This document shows positions 1 to 7,709 of a DNA stretch of 61,406 nt, piece after piece. Numbering within the stretch: position 1 is the first letter of the stretch; each line of letters starts with the position of its first letter. Both the position numbers and the translations under genes were made by a program. Source of the stretch: Prosthecobacter sp. (GTDB lineage: Bacteria > Verrucomicrobiota > Verrucomicrobiia > Verrucomicrobiales > Verrucomicrobiaceae); assembly GCF_034366625.1 (NCBI RefSeq), contig NZ_JAXMIH010000009.1:1-61406 (forward strand), read 5' to 3'. The notes below the pieces were generated by a model, which was not told where the DNA came from, made no database searches, and worked only from the letters and a program-made list of their open reading frames with translations.

Positions 1-87
1 AGCCTTGCGGCCACCCTCAAGCAGCGCGACTGCGTCGCGCTTGAACTGCTCGTCAAAGGTGCGTTTTGTCGTTGTCGTCTTGTTCAT
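1..87 (-). CDS. IS3-type transposase OrfA, N-terminal fragment (runs off the window)
   Basis: The 29 visible codons read MNKTTTTKRTFDEQFKRDAV and then ALLEGGRKA. The phrase 'FDEQFKRDAVALLEGG' is the usual start of the helix-turn-helix (HTH_Tnp_1) domain of IS3-family OrfA proteins. OrfA binds the element ends and in most relatives is fused to the DDE-catalytic OrfB by programmed -1 frameshifting; OrfB is not in this window. The start ATG is at 85-87. Activity of the element cannot be judged from this fragment. Confidence 0.75.
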   Translation of the reverse strand, partial: MNKTTTTKRTFDEQFKRDAVALLEGGRKA

Positions 88-152
88 GTCGGTTTGGGTT
101 GTCACCCAACTTTTGCTGTCCACATAAACGAAGAAGGCTCACTGAGGGGACA
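1..152 (-). mobile_element. IS3-family insertion sequence, 5' end only (cut by window edge)
   Basis: Read on the minus strand, a TG-starting terminus (TGTCCCCTCAGTGAGCC) begins at 152, followed by a short leader and then an OrfA-type transposase start at 87. The layout (TG end, leader of about 65 nt, OrfA) fits the left end of an IS3-family element; the rest lies outside the window. The outer boundary is inferred: base 152 is exactly where a 41-bp repeat, also present at 888-928, begins. The inverted-repeat partner and target duplication cannot be seen here. Confidence 0.6.
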
Positions 153-193
153 GGTTCATCCTTCGCAGTAAAGCTACGGAGAACGGAACGGAG
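153..193 (+). repeat. 41-bp dispersed hairpin repeat, copy 1
   Basis: Identical over 41 bases to 888-928. The core CTTCGCAG-TAAAG-CTACGGAG folds as an 8-pair stem with one mismatch and one G-T pair around a 5-nt loop. This copy starts exactly where the IS terminus ends, which suggests either that the IS inserted into a repeat or that the repeat boundary falls there. Confidence 0.8.
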
Positions 194-487
194 AATGGAA
201 TGTCCCCTCTCCTTGGGTGAGTTGCTGCGGGTGTGGACGCTGGCCATCGAACGTCGAGGACGAGTTCGAGCCGAGGCGACTGGTGGAGCCGAGACAGACA
301 ATGCGCAGCATTGGGCGCAGCCCGAGATGAGCGTGAGGCGCGAACGAGTCAATAGGAGCACGATTTCAGACAGGCACGAAACTTGACCACTCCACTGCTC
401 CACTGTGCTTCCCCAAGGACGTGGCAACGAAGTGTCTTCCTGCGGCGTATCTCTTCCGGGCGACTCCTGCCCCCTACCTCCATGCTT
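194..487. other. Intergenic, no convincing gene
   Basis: An open frame crosses this stretch on the plus strand (66-386). Its product is Arg-rich, resembles no family I know, lacks a ribosome-binding site, and runs through the repeat and IS end, so I treat it as non-coding. No promoter consensus stands out upstream of the lipoprotein gene at 488. Confidence 0.5.
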
Positions 488-877
488 ATGAAAACCTTGC
501 GCTTGATCGTCTGTGGGCTTGCGGTGGCCTGTGCGTTGTCCTCCTGCTATTACCCCGCCGAGTATGCCGCCGGGAGCTACAGCGGTCCGCAGTACAACGG
601 CCCGTACTACGGCACCAGCTACTACCGCTACGGCGCGCCCTACACCGACCGCAGCTTTCATGCCTATGGCCCGTCCTACGTCGGCCCCCTGTACCACTAC
701 CACAGCGCATCGAGTCGGTATCGGTACCCGGTCCAGGCGCCGCAGCGGGTGACGACCTGGCAGTACACGTCTCGTTATCCCAACACCTGGGGCGCTCCAG
801 TGATGGTGTACCGCTCGGAGCCCGCGTACCCTCGCCTGCAGCCGCGGGCGTCGGCGACGGTGAGGGGTGGTCAGTAG
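488..877 (+). CDS. Tyr-rich putative lipoprotein
   Basis: A 129-residue protein starting MKTLRLIVCGLAVACALSSC. The basic start, hydrophobic stretch and LSSC lipobox with Cys20 as likely lipidation site make it a predicted lipoprotein. The mature part is rich in Tyr, Pro and Gly (several YY and YG pairs) with no recognisable enzymatic motif; I do not recognise a family. A second in-frame ATG lies two codons upstream (482) and cannot be excluded. It is followed by a repeat copy and then by another Tyr/Trp-rich exported protein on the same strand, so the two may both be surface components. Confidence 0.65.
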   Translation: MKTLRLIVCGLAVACALSSCYYPAEYAAGSYSGPQYNGPYYGTSYYRYGAPYTDRSFHAYGPSYVGPLYHYHSASSRYRYPVQAPQRVTTWQYTSRYPNTWGAPVMVYRSEPAYPRLQPRASATVRGGQ

Positions 878-887
878 GCGGTGGAGT

Positions 888-928
888 GGTTCATCCTTCG
901 CAGTAAAGCTACGGAGAACGGAACGGAG
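888..928 (+). repeat. 41-bp dispersed hairpin repeat, copy 2
   Basis: Exact copy of 153-193, 10 bp after the stop codon of the lipoprotein gene. The internal stem-loop could act as a weak terminator or RNA end, but there is no U-run. The two copies bracket the lipoprotein gene. Confidence 0.8.
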
Positions 929-972
929 CACTGGAACGACGGGTGGGCGTGTGAACCAGGGAGTAACTTTCT

Positions 973-1042
973 CTGGTAAAAAATGGGAGGTAAAAGATCG
1001 GAAAACGACGGTTTCCATTTTTTACCGCCAATCTTTTACCAG
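973..1042. repeat. Interlocked inverted repeats
   Basis: Four arms are visible: A GGTAAAAAATGG (975-986), B GGTAAAAGATCGG (989-1001), A' CCATTTTTTACC (1015-1026) and B' CCAATCTTTTACC (1028-1040). A pairs perfectly with A' and B pairs with B' with one mismatch. The order A-B-A'-B' means the two stems cannot nest; they are alternatives or a pseudoknot. The element lies 125 bp upstream of the DUF6600 gene start. Confidence 0.7.
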
Positions 1043-1164
1043 CCAAGTTATTCGGGAGAATGGATGGAGTGGTGGACGGACTTACGGATCACCGACCACT
1101 GGTCACTGATTACTGGCGAGACGATGGGCTGAATAACGCAGCGGCGAATGCGTCCAGTAAAGCA

Positions 1165-3111
1165 ATGAAAACTCTTGCTCTGGCTTTCACGGCCCTGTTG
1201 ATCCTCATCGCGCCGGTGCAGCGGGCGCAGGCGAACGTCGATGTCTCGATCGATTTCTTTTACGATGCGCTGCAGCCCTACGGGGACTGGGTTTACATCG
1301 ACAACTACGGCTACTGCTGGGAGCCCTACCCGGAGCTGGTGGGTGATGGCTGGCAGCCGTACACGGATGGTTACTGGGCCCACACGGATGGTGGCTGGAC
1401 GTGGATGACGGACGAGCCTTTCGGCTGGGCGACGTATCACTATGGCCGCTGGATGATGAACGCGGGCCGCTGGTGCTGGGTGCCGGGCTATGACTGGGCG
1501 CCGGCGTGGGTTTCGTGGCGGCAGAGCAACGCGCACATCGGCTGGGCACCGCTGCCGCCGGAGGCCGCATGGTCGATGAGCATCGGCTTCAGCACGTGGA
1601 CGGACAGCTACTATGACATCGGCCCGAGCTACTACAGCTTTGTGCCGTATGAGTCGTTCGCCTGCCGCACGTCGCTGCGGCCCTTTTTCATGAACCGCCG
1701 CAACAACATGACGTACTACGACCAGTCGGTGAACATCACGAACATCTCCTACAACAACACGGTGGTGAACAACATCTTCGTGGGCGGGCCGGACGTGAAC
1801 CGCATGGACCGCATGGGCCGGGACCGGGTGCCGCGCTACTCCCTGCGCCGCGATGACGAGGGCATGCGCCGCGACTGGCTGAACCGCGATGGAGATCGTG
1901 ATCCGCGCAGCCTCTCCCGCGTGGACCGCGGCCAGTTGATCGTGGCCTCCCCCAACATCCGCCGCGATGACAGCCCTGGATTGCCCTCCCGCGTGCGGGA
2001 ACGCATCGCACAGCCGGACATTGACCGCGGCTGGCGCACCGCTGGCAACAGTGAGCAAAGCAGCCGCCTGCGCAGCCAGCGCGAGCAGGAGTCACGCAAC
2101 CTGCCGAAGAATCTGCCGGAACGCCGGCCAGTGATCGCCACCAGCACCACGCCGCCGCCTGCCGTGGGCCGCACGCTCTCCAGCACCGAGCGCCGCAGCT
2201 TTGGCCCGGGCTCTTCCCGCAGCAGTGCGGGAGAAACACCGCGTGCGACGCCGGTGGAAGTGCGCAAGGCCACGCCTGCGGACACCGCCGGTCAACCACC
2301 CGCCCCACGGACAGGAAGCACTCCGTCGGATTCACGCTCACGCTCACGCTTCGGCCGGCCTGACGCCCTGCCCATCCCGGGCACCGGCGGCAGCCAGCGC
2401 CCGGACGTTTCCGAACGAGGCCCCTCGTCATCGCGCAATCCATCGGCGACGGCTGAAGGGCGGCCCCCCATGCCCGGATCGACCTTCAAGAAGGCCGATG
2501 AGGTGCGTCCAGCGCTCCCAACGTCACCCTTCGGCTCCCGCTCGGGCATCCCGCAGACGTCCCGGCCACCGGAAACCAAGCCCGAGGTGCGCCCCGCCAC
2601 GCCTTCGCGTCCGTCGTTCACGCCGCCGTCGAGTTCACGCTCCAGCGATCCGTCATCGCGCCCTTCCTTCACGCCCGGCACCAGGCCCTCCCTGACGCCG
2701 CCTGAGGTGCGCCCCGCCACGCCTTCGCGTCCGTCGTTCACACCGCCGTCGAGTTCGCGCTCCAACGAGCCGTCGTCGCGTCCATCGTTCACGCCGACAC
2801 CGCGTCCAAGCACGCCGTCCTTCACGCCGCAGCAGCGCCCGTCCTTCACACCGCCGCCGAACTCGCGCTCCAGTGCACCGCAGTCACGCCCGTCGTTCAC
2901 GCCGACACCGCGTCCGAGCACGCCCTCGTTCACACCGCAGCAGCGTCCAAGCACGCCGCAGCCCAGCGCCCCACAGTCGCGCCCATCATTCACGCCGCCG
3001 CCGCAGCGCCCGTCGTTCACTCCACAACAGCGTCCGAGCACGCCGCAGCCCAGTGCACCTTCCAGCGGTCCGTCGACGGGCGATCCTAGAGGTCGCAGGG
3101 GACGAGGCTGA
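1165..3111 (+). CDS. DUF6600-type secreted protein with Pro/Ser-rich repeat tail
   Basis: A 648-residue protein starting MKTLALAFTALLILIAPVQR with likely signal-peptidase cleavage after AQA (residues 21-23). The mature start, 'DALQPYGDWVYIDNYGYCWEP' in outline, with many Trp/Tyr/Gly residues up to about 185, is the pattern of DUF6600 proteins common in Verrucomicrobia and Bacteroidetes. An Arg/Asp-rich linker follows. From about residue 470 the protein is low-complexity Pro/Ser/Thr/Arg with repeated units such as RPSFTPPSSSRSS. A cell-surface or extracellular role is likely but the function is unknown. An upstream in-frame ATG at 1060 would add 35 residues and hide the signal peptide, so 1165 is preferred. 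Confidence 0.8.
   Translation: MKTLALAFTALLILIAPVQRAQANVDVSIDFFYDALQPYGDWVYIDNYGYCWEPYPELVGDGWQPYTDGYWAHTDGGWTWMTDEPFGWATYHYGRWMMNAGRWCWVPGYDWAPAWVSWRQSNAHIGWAPLPPEAAWSMSIGFSTWTDSYYDIGPSYYSFVPYESFACRTSLRPFFMNRRNNMTYYDQSVNITNISYNNTVVNNIFVGGPDVNRMDRMGRDRVPRYSLRRDDEGMRRDWLNRDGDRDPRSLSRVDRGQLIVASPNIRRDDSPGLPSRVRERIAQPDIDRGWRTAGNSEQSSRLRSQREQESRNLPKNLPERRPVIATSTTPPPAVGRTLSSTERRSFGPGSSRSSAGETPRATPVEVRKATPADTAGQPPAPRTGSTPSDSRSRSRFGRPDALPIPGTGGSQRPDVSERGPSSSRNPSATAEGRPPMPGSTFKKADEVRPALPTSPFGSRSGIPQTSRPPETKPEVRPATPSRPSFTPPSSSRSSDPSSRPSFTPGTRPSLTPPEVRPATPSRPSFTPPSSSRSNEPSSRPSFTPTPRPSTPSFTPQQRPSFTPPPNSRSSAPQSRPSFTPTPRPSTPSFTPQQRPSTPQPSAPQSRPSFTPPPQRPSFTPQQRPSTPQPSAPSSGPSTGDPRGRRGRG
2581..3070 (+). repeat. 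Coding tandem repeats in the DUF6600 tail
   Basis: Bases 2581-2640 and 2701-2760 match at all but three positions, a 120-bp period. Further imperfect copies encode PTPRPSTPSFTPQQRPS-type units up to about 3070. The repeats keep reading frame, so copy number could vary by slippage without breaking the protein. Confidence 0.75.
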
Positions 3112-3134
3112 ACACCCTGGCAGGGAATACGCAA

Positions 3135-3707
3135 TCATGGCTCCGTCTCGAAGGTGACGATGACCTCATCGTTCACCTGCACACCAAGAAAGGCCGCCAG
3201 ACCGGGCGACATGTCCACCGCACGTCCGGTGGACGCGGCGGGGCCCCAATCAACCGGCTTGGCCTGGGTGCTCCGACCGTTGGCCGGGTTCGTGACGGTC
3301 ACGAACGATTGACGCAGCAGCTTCTTGGAGGCTTTGGAATAGTCCCAACGACACGCGACATAAAACTTCTGGGGATCGAGCTGGCGCAGGGTGCCGCTGA
3401 TGCCGGGTGGTGGCGGCCAGAGAAAGTACTCCCGCACGGAGGGGTGTCCGGCCTCGGCGCGATTTTCAAACAAGGCCAGCACCTCGCTGCGGCTCATCGT
3501 GGCATCAGCCGGCCCGCCGAAGGTGCTGAAGCGCCCTCGATGGGAAAAGTGGATGCGCGGTTCCCACGACTCGATGGCCATTTTCGACATGCCCTCATGA
3601 AACTTCCCGCTCAAAAGAGGAATGGCGACGACTGCCACCACCGCCATCGAGGCAATGGCGCTCGACATGGTCTGGAACTGGTTCTGGTGGGCGTGGTACG
3701 CTCTCAT
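3135..3707 (-). CDS. Membrane-anchored protein with RlpA-like (double-psi barrel) C-terminus
   Basis: A 190-residue protein with one hydrophobic segment near residues 15-35 (SAIASMAVVAVVAIPLL) and a soluble remainder. The C-terminal third (VTVTNPANGRSTQAKPVDWG ... DMSPGLAAFLGV ... DEVIVTFE) resembles the double-psi beta-barrel seen in RlpA-like and related cell-wall proteins, including the 'DWGP...DLSPGLA' stretch. I infer an envelope or peptidoglycan-associated role; no catalytic acid is certain. The start is well supported by AGGAGG six bases upstream (3714-3719, minus strand). It converges on the DUF6600 gene with 23 bp between stops. Confidence 0.6.
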   Translation of the reverse strand: MRAYHAHQNQFQTMSSAIASMAVVAVVAIPLLSGKFHEGMSKMAIESWEPRIHFSHRGRFSTFGGPADATMSRSEVLALFENRAEAGHPSVREYFLWPPPPGISGTLRQLDPQKFYVACRWDYSKASKKLLRQSFVTVTNPANGRSTQAKPVDWGPAASTGRAVDMSPGLAAFLGVQVNDEVIVTFETEP

Positions 3708-3901
3708 GACCTGCCTCCTGCGGTTGGGTTGTCACAAGAGCTACGCTCACAAGCGTTCGCTGACGCCTATGAATCGCGGCCGTTGCTCTTTGCCGTCATC
3801 CGGAACCCGCCCGGCTTCGGCACACCGCTGCGGGGCCGGAGCTGCGTGTTCCCGGCAGAAGAGACATTGCAAGGCGGGGTAAAAGGCCGCATGACGGGCG
3901 C

Positions 3902-4108
3902 ATGCCCACCGAAGCCACATTTCTGGGAGGATTGATCTTCGGTGCCATCGGGCTGGGGGCGCTGCTTTTCGGCAAGACGACGGGATCCGTGATCAAGATG
4001 ATCCTCGGCGCGGCCCTGCTGGCCTGCACCTACCTCATCACCGAAGGCTGGCTGCTGTGGACCAGCGGCGCCGTGCTGACGCTGCTGCTGATGCGCTGGA
4101 AGGAGTAG
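3902..4108 (+). CDS. Small two-helix membrane protein
   Basis: 68 residues, almost entirely hydrophobic: one helix around residues 7-24 (GGLIFGAIGLGALLFG), a basic turn (KTTGSVIK) and a second long hydrophobic stretch to residue 63, ending in MRWKE. Small proteins of this composition are frequent in Gram-negative bacteria and have no assigned function. The 194 bases between this gene and the divergent gene at 3707 hold only the latter's Shine-Dalgarno; I see no repeat there. Confidence 0.6.
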   Translation: MPTEATFLGGLIFGAIGLGALLFGKTTGSVIKMILGAALLACTYLITEGWLLWTSGAVLTLLLMRWKE

Positions 4109-4180
4109 CCGGACAGGGATGGCCGAAAGAAACCAAAGAGTTCAACATCCGGCTTTCGTGCCTTTTCGTTCTTTCGTGGG

Positions 4181-5587
4181 CTACGCCACCTTCAGCCCGA
4201 GATACGCCTGCGCATTCGCGTAGCAGATGTTCTTCACCATCGTGCCGACGAGCGCGTCGTCATTGGGGATCGCACCGGATTCGATGTCGGCACCGAGCAG
4301 ATTGCACAGCGTGCGGCGGAAGTACTCGTGACGCGGGAAGCTCATGAAGCTGCGGCTGTCAGTGAGCATGCCGATGAAGCGGCTCAGCAGGCCGAGATTG
4401 CTCAGCGCGTTGATCTGCCACTCCATGCCTTCCTTCTGATCCACGAACCACCACGCGGAACCGAACTGCACTTTGCCGGGCGTGGTGCCGTCGGCGAAAT
4501 TGCCGGCCATGGTGCCGAAGACGTAGTTGTGCGCGGGATTGACGTTGTAGAGCACGGTCTTGGGCAGCGCGTTCTCGGTGTCGAGGCGGTCGAGGAAACG
4601 TGACAGCGTCTCCGCCTGCGGATAGTCGCCGATGCTGTCGCAGCCGACATCCGCGCCGATTTCACGCGCCAAGCGGCTGTTGTTGTTGCGCACCGGGCCG
4701 AGGTGAAGCTGCATCGTCCAGCCGCGTGACGCATTGAGGCGGCCGACGTGCAGCATGACGTTGCTGGCGAACTGATCCTGCTCCTGCGCGCTCGCGGCGC
4801 TGCCACTGCGGGCTTTTTGGAAGATGCGCTCGGCTTCCGCATCGCTGACGAAGTTGGCGTGGCAGTAGTTCAGGCCGTGATCGCTCAAGCGACCGCCGAC
4901 GCTGTGGAAGAAATCATGGCGTTGCTTCAACGCATCGAGCAGCGACGCATAACTTTTCACTTCGATGCCGCTGGCGGCGCTGAGTTTGTCGCACCACGCA
5001 CTCCAGGCTTCGGGTTGATGCACGGCCAGCGCCTTGTCGGGGCGGAAGGTCGGATACACGCCGACTTCAAAACCATCCGCCGCGCACTGGCGGTGCCAGG
5101 CGAGATCGTCGATGGGATCGTCGGTGGTGCAGAGTGCCTTCACCTTCTGCGTGCGCAGGATGCCGCGGGTGCTCATCTCCGGCTGCGCCAGCGCGGCTTC
5201 GGTTTGCTCCCAGATCGCGGGTGCCGTCTTTTCATCCAGCAGCGTGTCGATGCCGAAGTAGCGCTTCAGTTCCAGATGCGTCCAGTGGTAGAGCGGATTG
5301 CGCAGCGTCTGCGGCACCGTCTTGGCCCAGGCCATGAATTTGTCGCGCGGACTGGCCTTGCCAGTGATGAACTCCTCCGGCACGCCGTTGCAGCGCATCG
5401 CACGCCATTTGTAGTGGTCGCCTTCCAGCCAGATCTCGAACAGGTTCTTGAACTGCCGGTTTTGCGCGATGTCCTTCGGCGGCAGGTGATTGTGGTAGTC
5501 CAGGATCGGCTCGTCCTTGGCAAACGTGTGGTACAGGCGGCTGGCGGACTGGGTGCTGAGCAGGAAATTGTCGTGGATGAAAGACAT
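4181..5587 (-). CDS. uxaC: Glucuronate (uronate) isomerase
   Basis: 468 residues, the full family length. UxaC interconverts D-glucuronate/D-fructuronate and D-galacturonate/D-tagaturonate, the first cytoplasmic step of uronic acid breakdown. The start MSFIHDNFLLSTQSASRLYH, the metal-type 'DYHNHLPPKDI' near residue 30 and the C-terminal 'SFPRHEYFRRTLCNLLG' block are characteristic. No other uronate pathway gene (uxaB, uxuA, kdgK) is nearby, so it stands alone here. It is divergent from the aminopeptidase gene, with 39 bp between the starts. Confidence 0.95.
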   Translation of the reverse strand: MSFIHDNFLLSTQSASRLYHTFAKDEPILDYHNHLPPKDIAQNRQFKNLFEIWLEGDHYKWRAMRCNGVPEEFITGKASPRDKFMAWAKTVPQTLRNPLYHWTHLELKRYFGIDTLLDEKTAPAIWEQTEAALAQPEMSTRGILRTQKVKALCTTDDPIDDLAWHRQCAADGFEVGVYPTFRPDKALAVHQPEAWSAWCDKLSAASGIEVKSYASLLDALKQRHDFFHSVGGRLSDHGLNYCHANFVSDAEAERIFQKARSGSAASAQEQDQFASNVMLHVGRLNASRGWTMQLHLGPVRNNNSRLAREIGADVGCDSIGDYPQAETLSRFLDRLDTENALPKTVLYNVNPAHNYVFGTMAGNFADGTTPGKVQFGSAWWFVDQKEGMEWQINALSNLGLLSRFIGMLTDSRSFMSFPRHEYFRRTLCNLLGADIESGAIPNDDALVGTMVKNICYANAQAYLGLKVA

Positions 5588-5626
5588 TGCGGTTTGCGGT
5601 TGGAAATGAGCCGCTACACTGGAGCG

Positions 5627-6667
5627 ATGATGTTCGCACGCAACTGGTTCGCGCTCCTTCCGGCTCTGCTGGTGTGCTCGTGCGGCACCTTCAATTTTTA
5701 CACCCAGGCGCTCGACGGCCAGATGGAAATCTGGCGCAAGTCACGGACCAATGCCAAGGTGCTGGCCGATCCAGGCGTCAACGCGCATGTGAAGCAGCGC
5801 CTGCAACTGATCGAGGAGCTGCGCGCCTTCGCCGCGAGCGATCTGCGCCTCCCCACCAAAAGCTTCGGCAAGTACTGCGACCTCCAGCGGCCCTATGTCG
5901 TGTGGGTCGTGTTTGCCGCGCCGGAATTTTCCGTCGAGGGCAAGCAGTGGTGGTATCCGCTCGTCGGCAGCCTGAAGTATCGCGGCTTCTTCAACGAAAA
6001 AGATGCCGTCAACGAAGGCAGGCGGCTGAAACAAAAGGGCTGCGATGTGTTCGTTGGCGGAGTGGAGGCCTACTCGACGCTTGGCTACTTGAAAGACCCT
6101 GTGCTGAACACCTTCCTTCATCGCAGCGATGCCGAGCTGGCCGAACTCATCTTCCACGAGCTCACCCACGCCAAGGTCTTCATTCCAGGCGACACCGAAT
6201 TCAACGAGGCCTTCGCCACCGCCAACGCCGAGAACGGCGTGCGCCTCTGGCTGCGCTCGAAAGGCGACCTGGCCGGCCTGCGTGCCTATGAGTTGAATTT
6301 GAAGAAGAACCGTCAGATCATCGGCCTGGTGCTCGATGCCCGGGACCAGCTCAAAGAGGTGTATGCCTGCGTCTATCGCAGCGTGGAAACCGAACGGCTC
6401 GCCAAGCAGCGCGTCTTTGACAGCATGCTGAAAAAGGCCCTCGCCATCAATCCCAACGCCCGGATTCACCAGCAGCAGCAAGCCAGCCGCACGTGGAACA
6501 ACGCCCGCCTCAACACCGTCGCCGCCTACTACACCATGGTGCCCGGCTTTGAACGACTGCTGCAGAAGCACCAGGGCGATCTCGAAGCCTTCCACCGCGA
6601 AGTCGCCGCCATGCGGAAACTCAACAACGCGGAGCGCCTGAAGATTCTGGGAACGCCGTCACGCTGA
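5627..6667 (+). CDS. Putative zinc aminopeptidase lipoprotein (PF10023-like)
   Basis: 346 residues starting MMFARNWFALLPALLVCSCG; Cys19 fits a lipobox, so the protein is probably lipid-anchored. HELTH at 177-181 is a gluzincin-type zinc site (two His plus Glu) and Glu194 in FNEAFATANAENG is a plausible third ligand. This pattern and length match the predicted aminopeptidase family PF10023 (DUF2265). Likely role: periplasmic or outer-membrane peptide trimming. GGAG at 5621-5624 supports a start at 5627 or 5630; an ATG at 5606 is also in frame. Confidence 0.8.
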   Translation: MMFARNWFALLPALLVCSCGTFNFYTQALDGQMEIWRKSRTNAKVLADPGVNAHVKQRLQLIEELRAFAASDLRLPTKSFGKYCDLQRPYVVWVVFAAPEFSVEGKQWWYPLVGSLKYRGFFNEKDAVNEGRRLKQKGCDVFVGGVEAYSTLGYLKDPVLNTFLHRSDAELAELIFHELTHAKVFIPGDTEFNEAFATANAENGVRLWLRSKGDLAGLRAYELNLKKNRQIIGLVLDARDQLKEVYACVYRSVETERLAKQRVFDSMLKKALAINPNARIHQQQQASRTWNNARLNTVAAYYTMVPGFERLLQKHQGDLEAFHREVAAMRKLNNAERLKILGTPSR

Positions 6668-6683
6668 ACCGCTGTTCTGTGTT

Positions 6684-6739
6684 CTGTAGTCCCGGCTTTA
6701 GCCGGTCAGTTCAGAAGCCGGAAAACGCCGGGACTACAG
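6684..6739. repeat. Paired inverted hairpin repeat (family 2)
   Basis: CTGTAGTCCCGGC (6684-6696) and GCCGGGACTACAG (6727-6739) form a perfect 13-bp inverted repeat. Each arm carries its own small palindrome (CCGGC-TTTA-GCCGG on the left). It looks like two head-to-head copies of one REP-like unit, sited in the gap after the aminopeptidase gene and 57 bp before the beta-lactamase start. It could terminate the upstream transcript. Confidence 0.8.
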
Positions 6740-6795
6740 TACAACTGAGCGGCCACGCCGGAACTCTCTTGCAGCACGGGATTCCATGCGCTGTG

Positions 6796-7650
6796 ATGCA
6801 CGGCATGATCCAGCGCTTTGTCTTCCTGCTTCTAAGCCTGTGCTCCTTCGCCACAGCCCAGCCGTCGTCTGCTTGGACGGAGCCTTTCCCACCGCATCGC
6901 ATCGCGGGGAATCTGTACTATGTCGGATCACGCGATCTGGCCTCCTACCTGATCACGACGCCGGAGGGACACATCCTCATCAACAGCAGCCTGGAGGAAT
7001 CGGTGCCGCTGATTCGCACTAGTGTGGAGAAGCTCGGCTTCAAATTCACCGACATCCGCATTCTCCTCATCAGCCACGCGCATTCGGATCACTGCGCGGG
7101 CAGCGCGGAGATCCTGAAACTCACCGGCGCGAAACATTTCGTCATGGAAGGCGATGCAAACGCGGTGGAACAGGGCGGCGCGAAGAAGACACGGCTGGGG
7201 AAGGGGGACTACACGCAGTTCCCGCCCGCGAAGGTGGATCGTCGCCTCAAGGACGGTGAGCAAGTGAAGCTCGGTGATGCAACGCTGGTGGCGCATCTGA
7301 CAGCAGGCCACACGCCGGGCTGCACGACGTGGACGATGAAGGTGGACGGGCTCAACGCCGTCATCATCGGCAGTCCGAACGTGAACCCCGGCTACATCCT
7401 CATCGGCAACAAGAACTACCCGACCATCGCCACCGACTACGAGCTTACCTTCCGCGTCTTGAAAGCGCTCCCCGTCGATCTGTTCCTCGGCGCCCACGGC
7501 GGCTACTACGGCCTGGAGGCCAAGCACACTCGCTTCCTCGTCACAGGCGGCAACAATCCCTTCATCGACCCCGCAGGCTACCATCGTTATGTGACGGACA
7601 GGGAACAGGCCTTCCGTGCGGAGTGGGAGAGGCAGAAGAGCGTGAAGTGA
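6796..7650 (+). CDS. Subclass B3 metallo-beta-lactamase-like hydrolase, exported
   Basis: 284 residues with a signal peptide (MHGMIQRFVFLLLSLCSFAT, cleavage near AQP). The metal ligands of subclass B3 are all present: HAHSDH at 94-99 (two His, then Asp-His), His172 in TAGHTPGC and His234 in LGAHGGYYG. Known B3 enzymes hydrolyse carbapenems and other beta-lactams with two zinc ions in the periplasm, but many relatives have untested substrates, so resistance is not proved. I chose the ATG at 6796; 6805 is an alternative. An upstream start at 6679 would read through the hairpin repeat and is unlikely. Confidence 0.85.
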   Translation: MHGMIQRFVFLLLSLCSFATAQPSSAWTEPFPPHRIAGNLYYVGSRDLASYLITTPEGHILINSSLEESVPLIRTSVEKLGFKFTDIRILLISHAHSDHCAGSAEILKLTGAKHFVMEGDANAVEQGGAKKTRLGKGDYTQFPPAKVDRRLKDGEQVKLGDATLVAHLTAGHTPGCTTWTMKVDGLNAVIIGSPNVNPGYILIGNKNYPTIATDYELTFRVLKALPVDLFLGAHGGYYGLEAKHTRFLVTGGNNPFIDPAGYHRYVTDREQAFRAEWERQKSVK

Positions 7651-7655
7651 TTCTG

Positions 7656-7709
7656 GGAGGGCAAGGCTCCAGCTTTGCCGAATTCGGCGGACGCGGAGGT
7701 CCGCCCTCC
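7656..7709. terminator. Paired 23-nt hairpin elements between convergent genes (family 3)
   Basis: Two inverted 23-nt units (7656-7678 and, reversed, 7687-7709). Each folds alone: GGCAAGGCT/AGCTTTGCC, and GGCGGAC/GTCCGCC around GCGGAG. The outer arms GGAGGGC and GCCCTCC also pair, giving a cruciform. It fills the gap between the stop of the beta-lactamase gene (7650) and the stop of the cca gene (7709), so a bidirectional terminator role is likely. There is no long U-run. Confidence 0.65.

Noticed and set aside
66..386. Plus-strand 106-residue frame
   Set aside because: Overlaps the IS end and repeat, no ribosome-binding site and no known family.
53..1018. Minus-strand 321-residue frame
   Set aside because: Arg/Val-rich, no family, and it runs antisense through both repeat copies and the lipoprotein gene.
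2581..3070. Possible CRISPR-like array
   Set aside because: The repeats are contiguous, in frame and coding; there are no unique spacers.
2292..3134. Minus-strand Gly-rich 280-residue frame
   Set aside because: Antisense of the Pro/Ser-rich tail of the DUF6600 protein.
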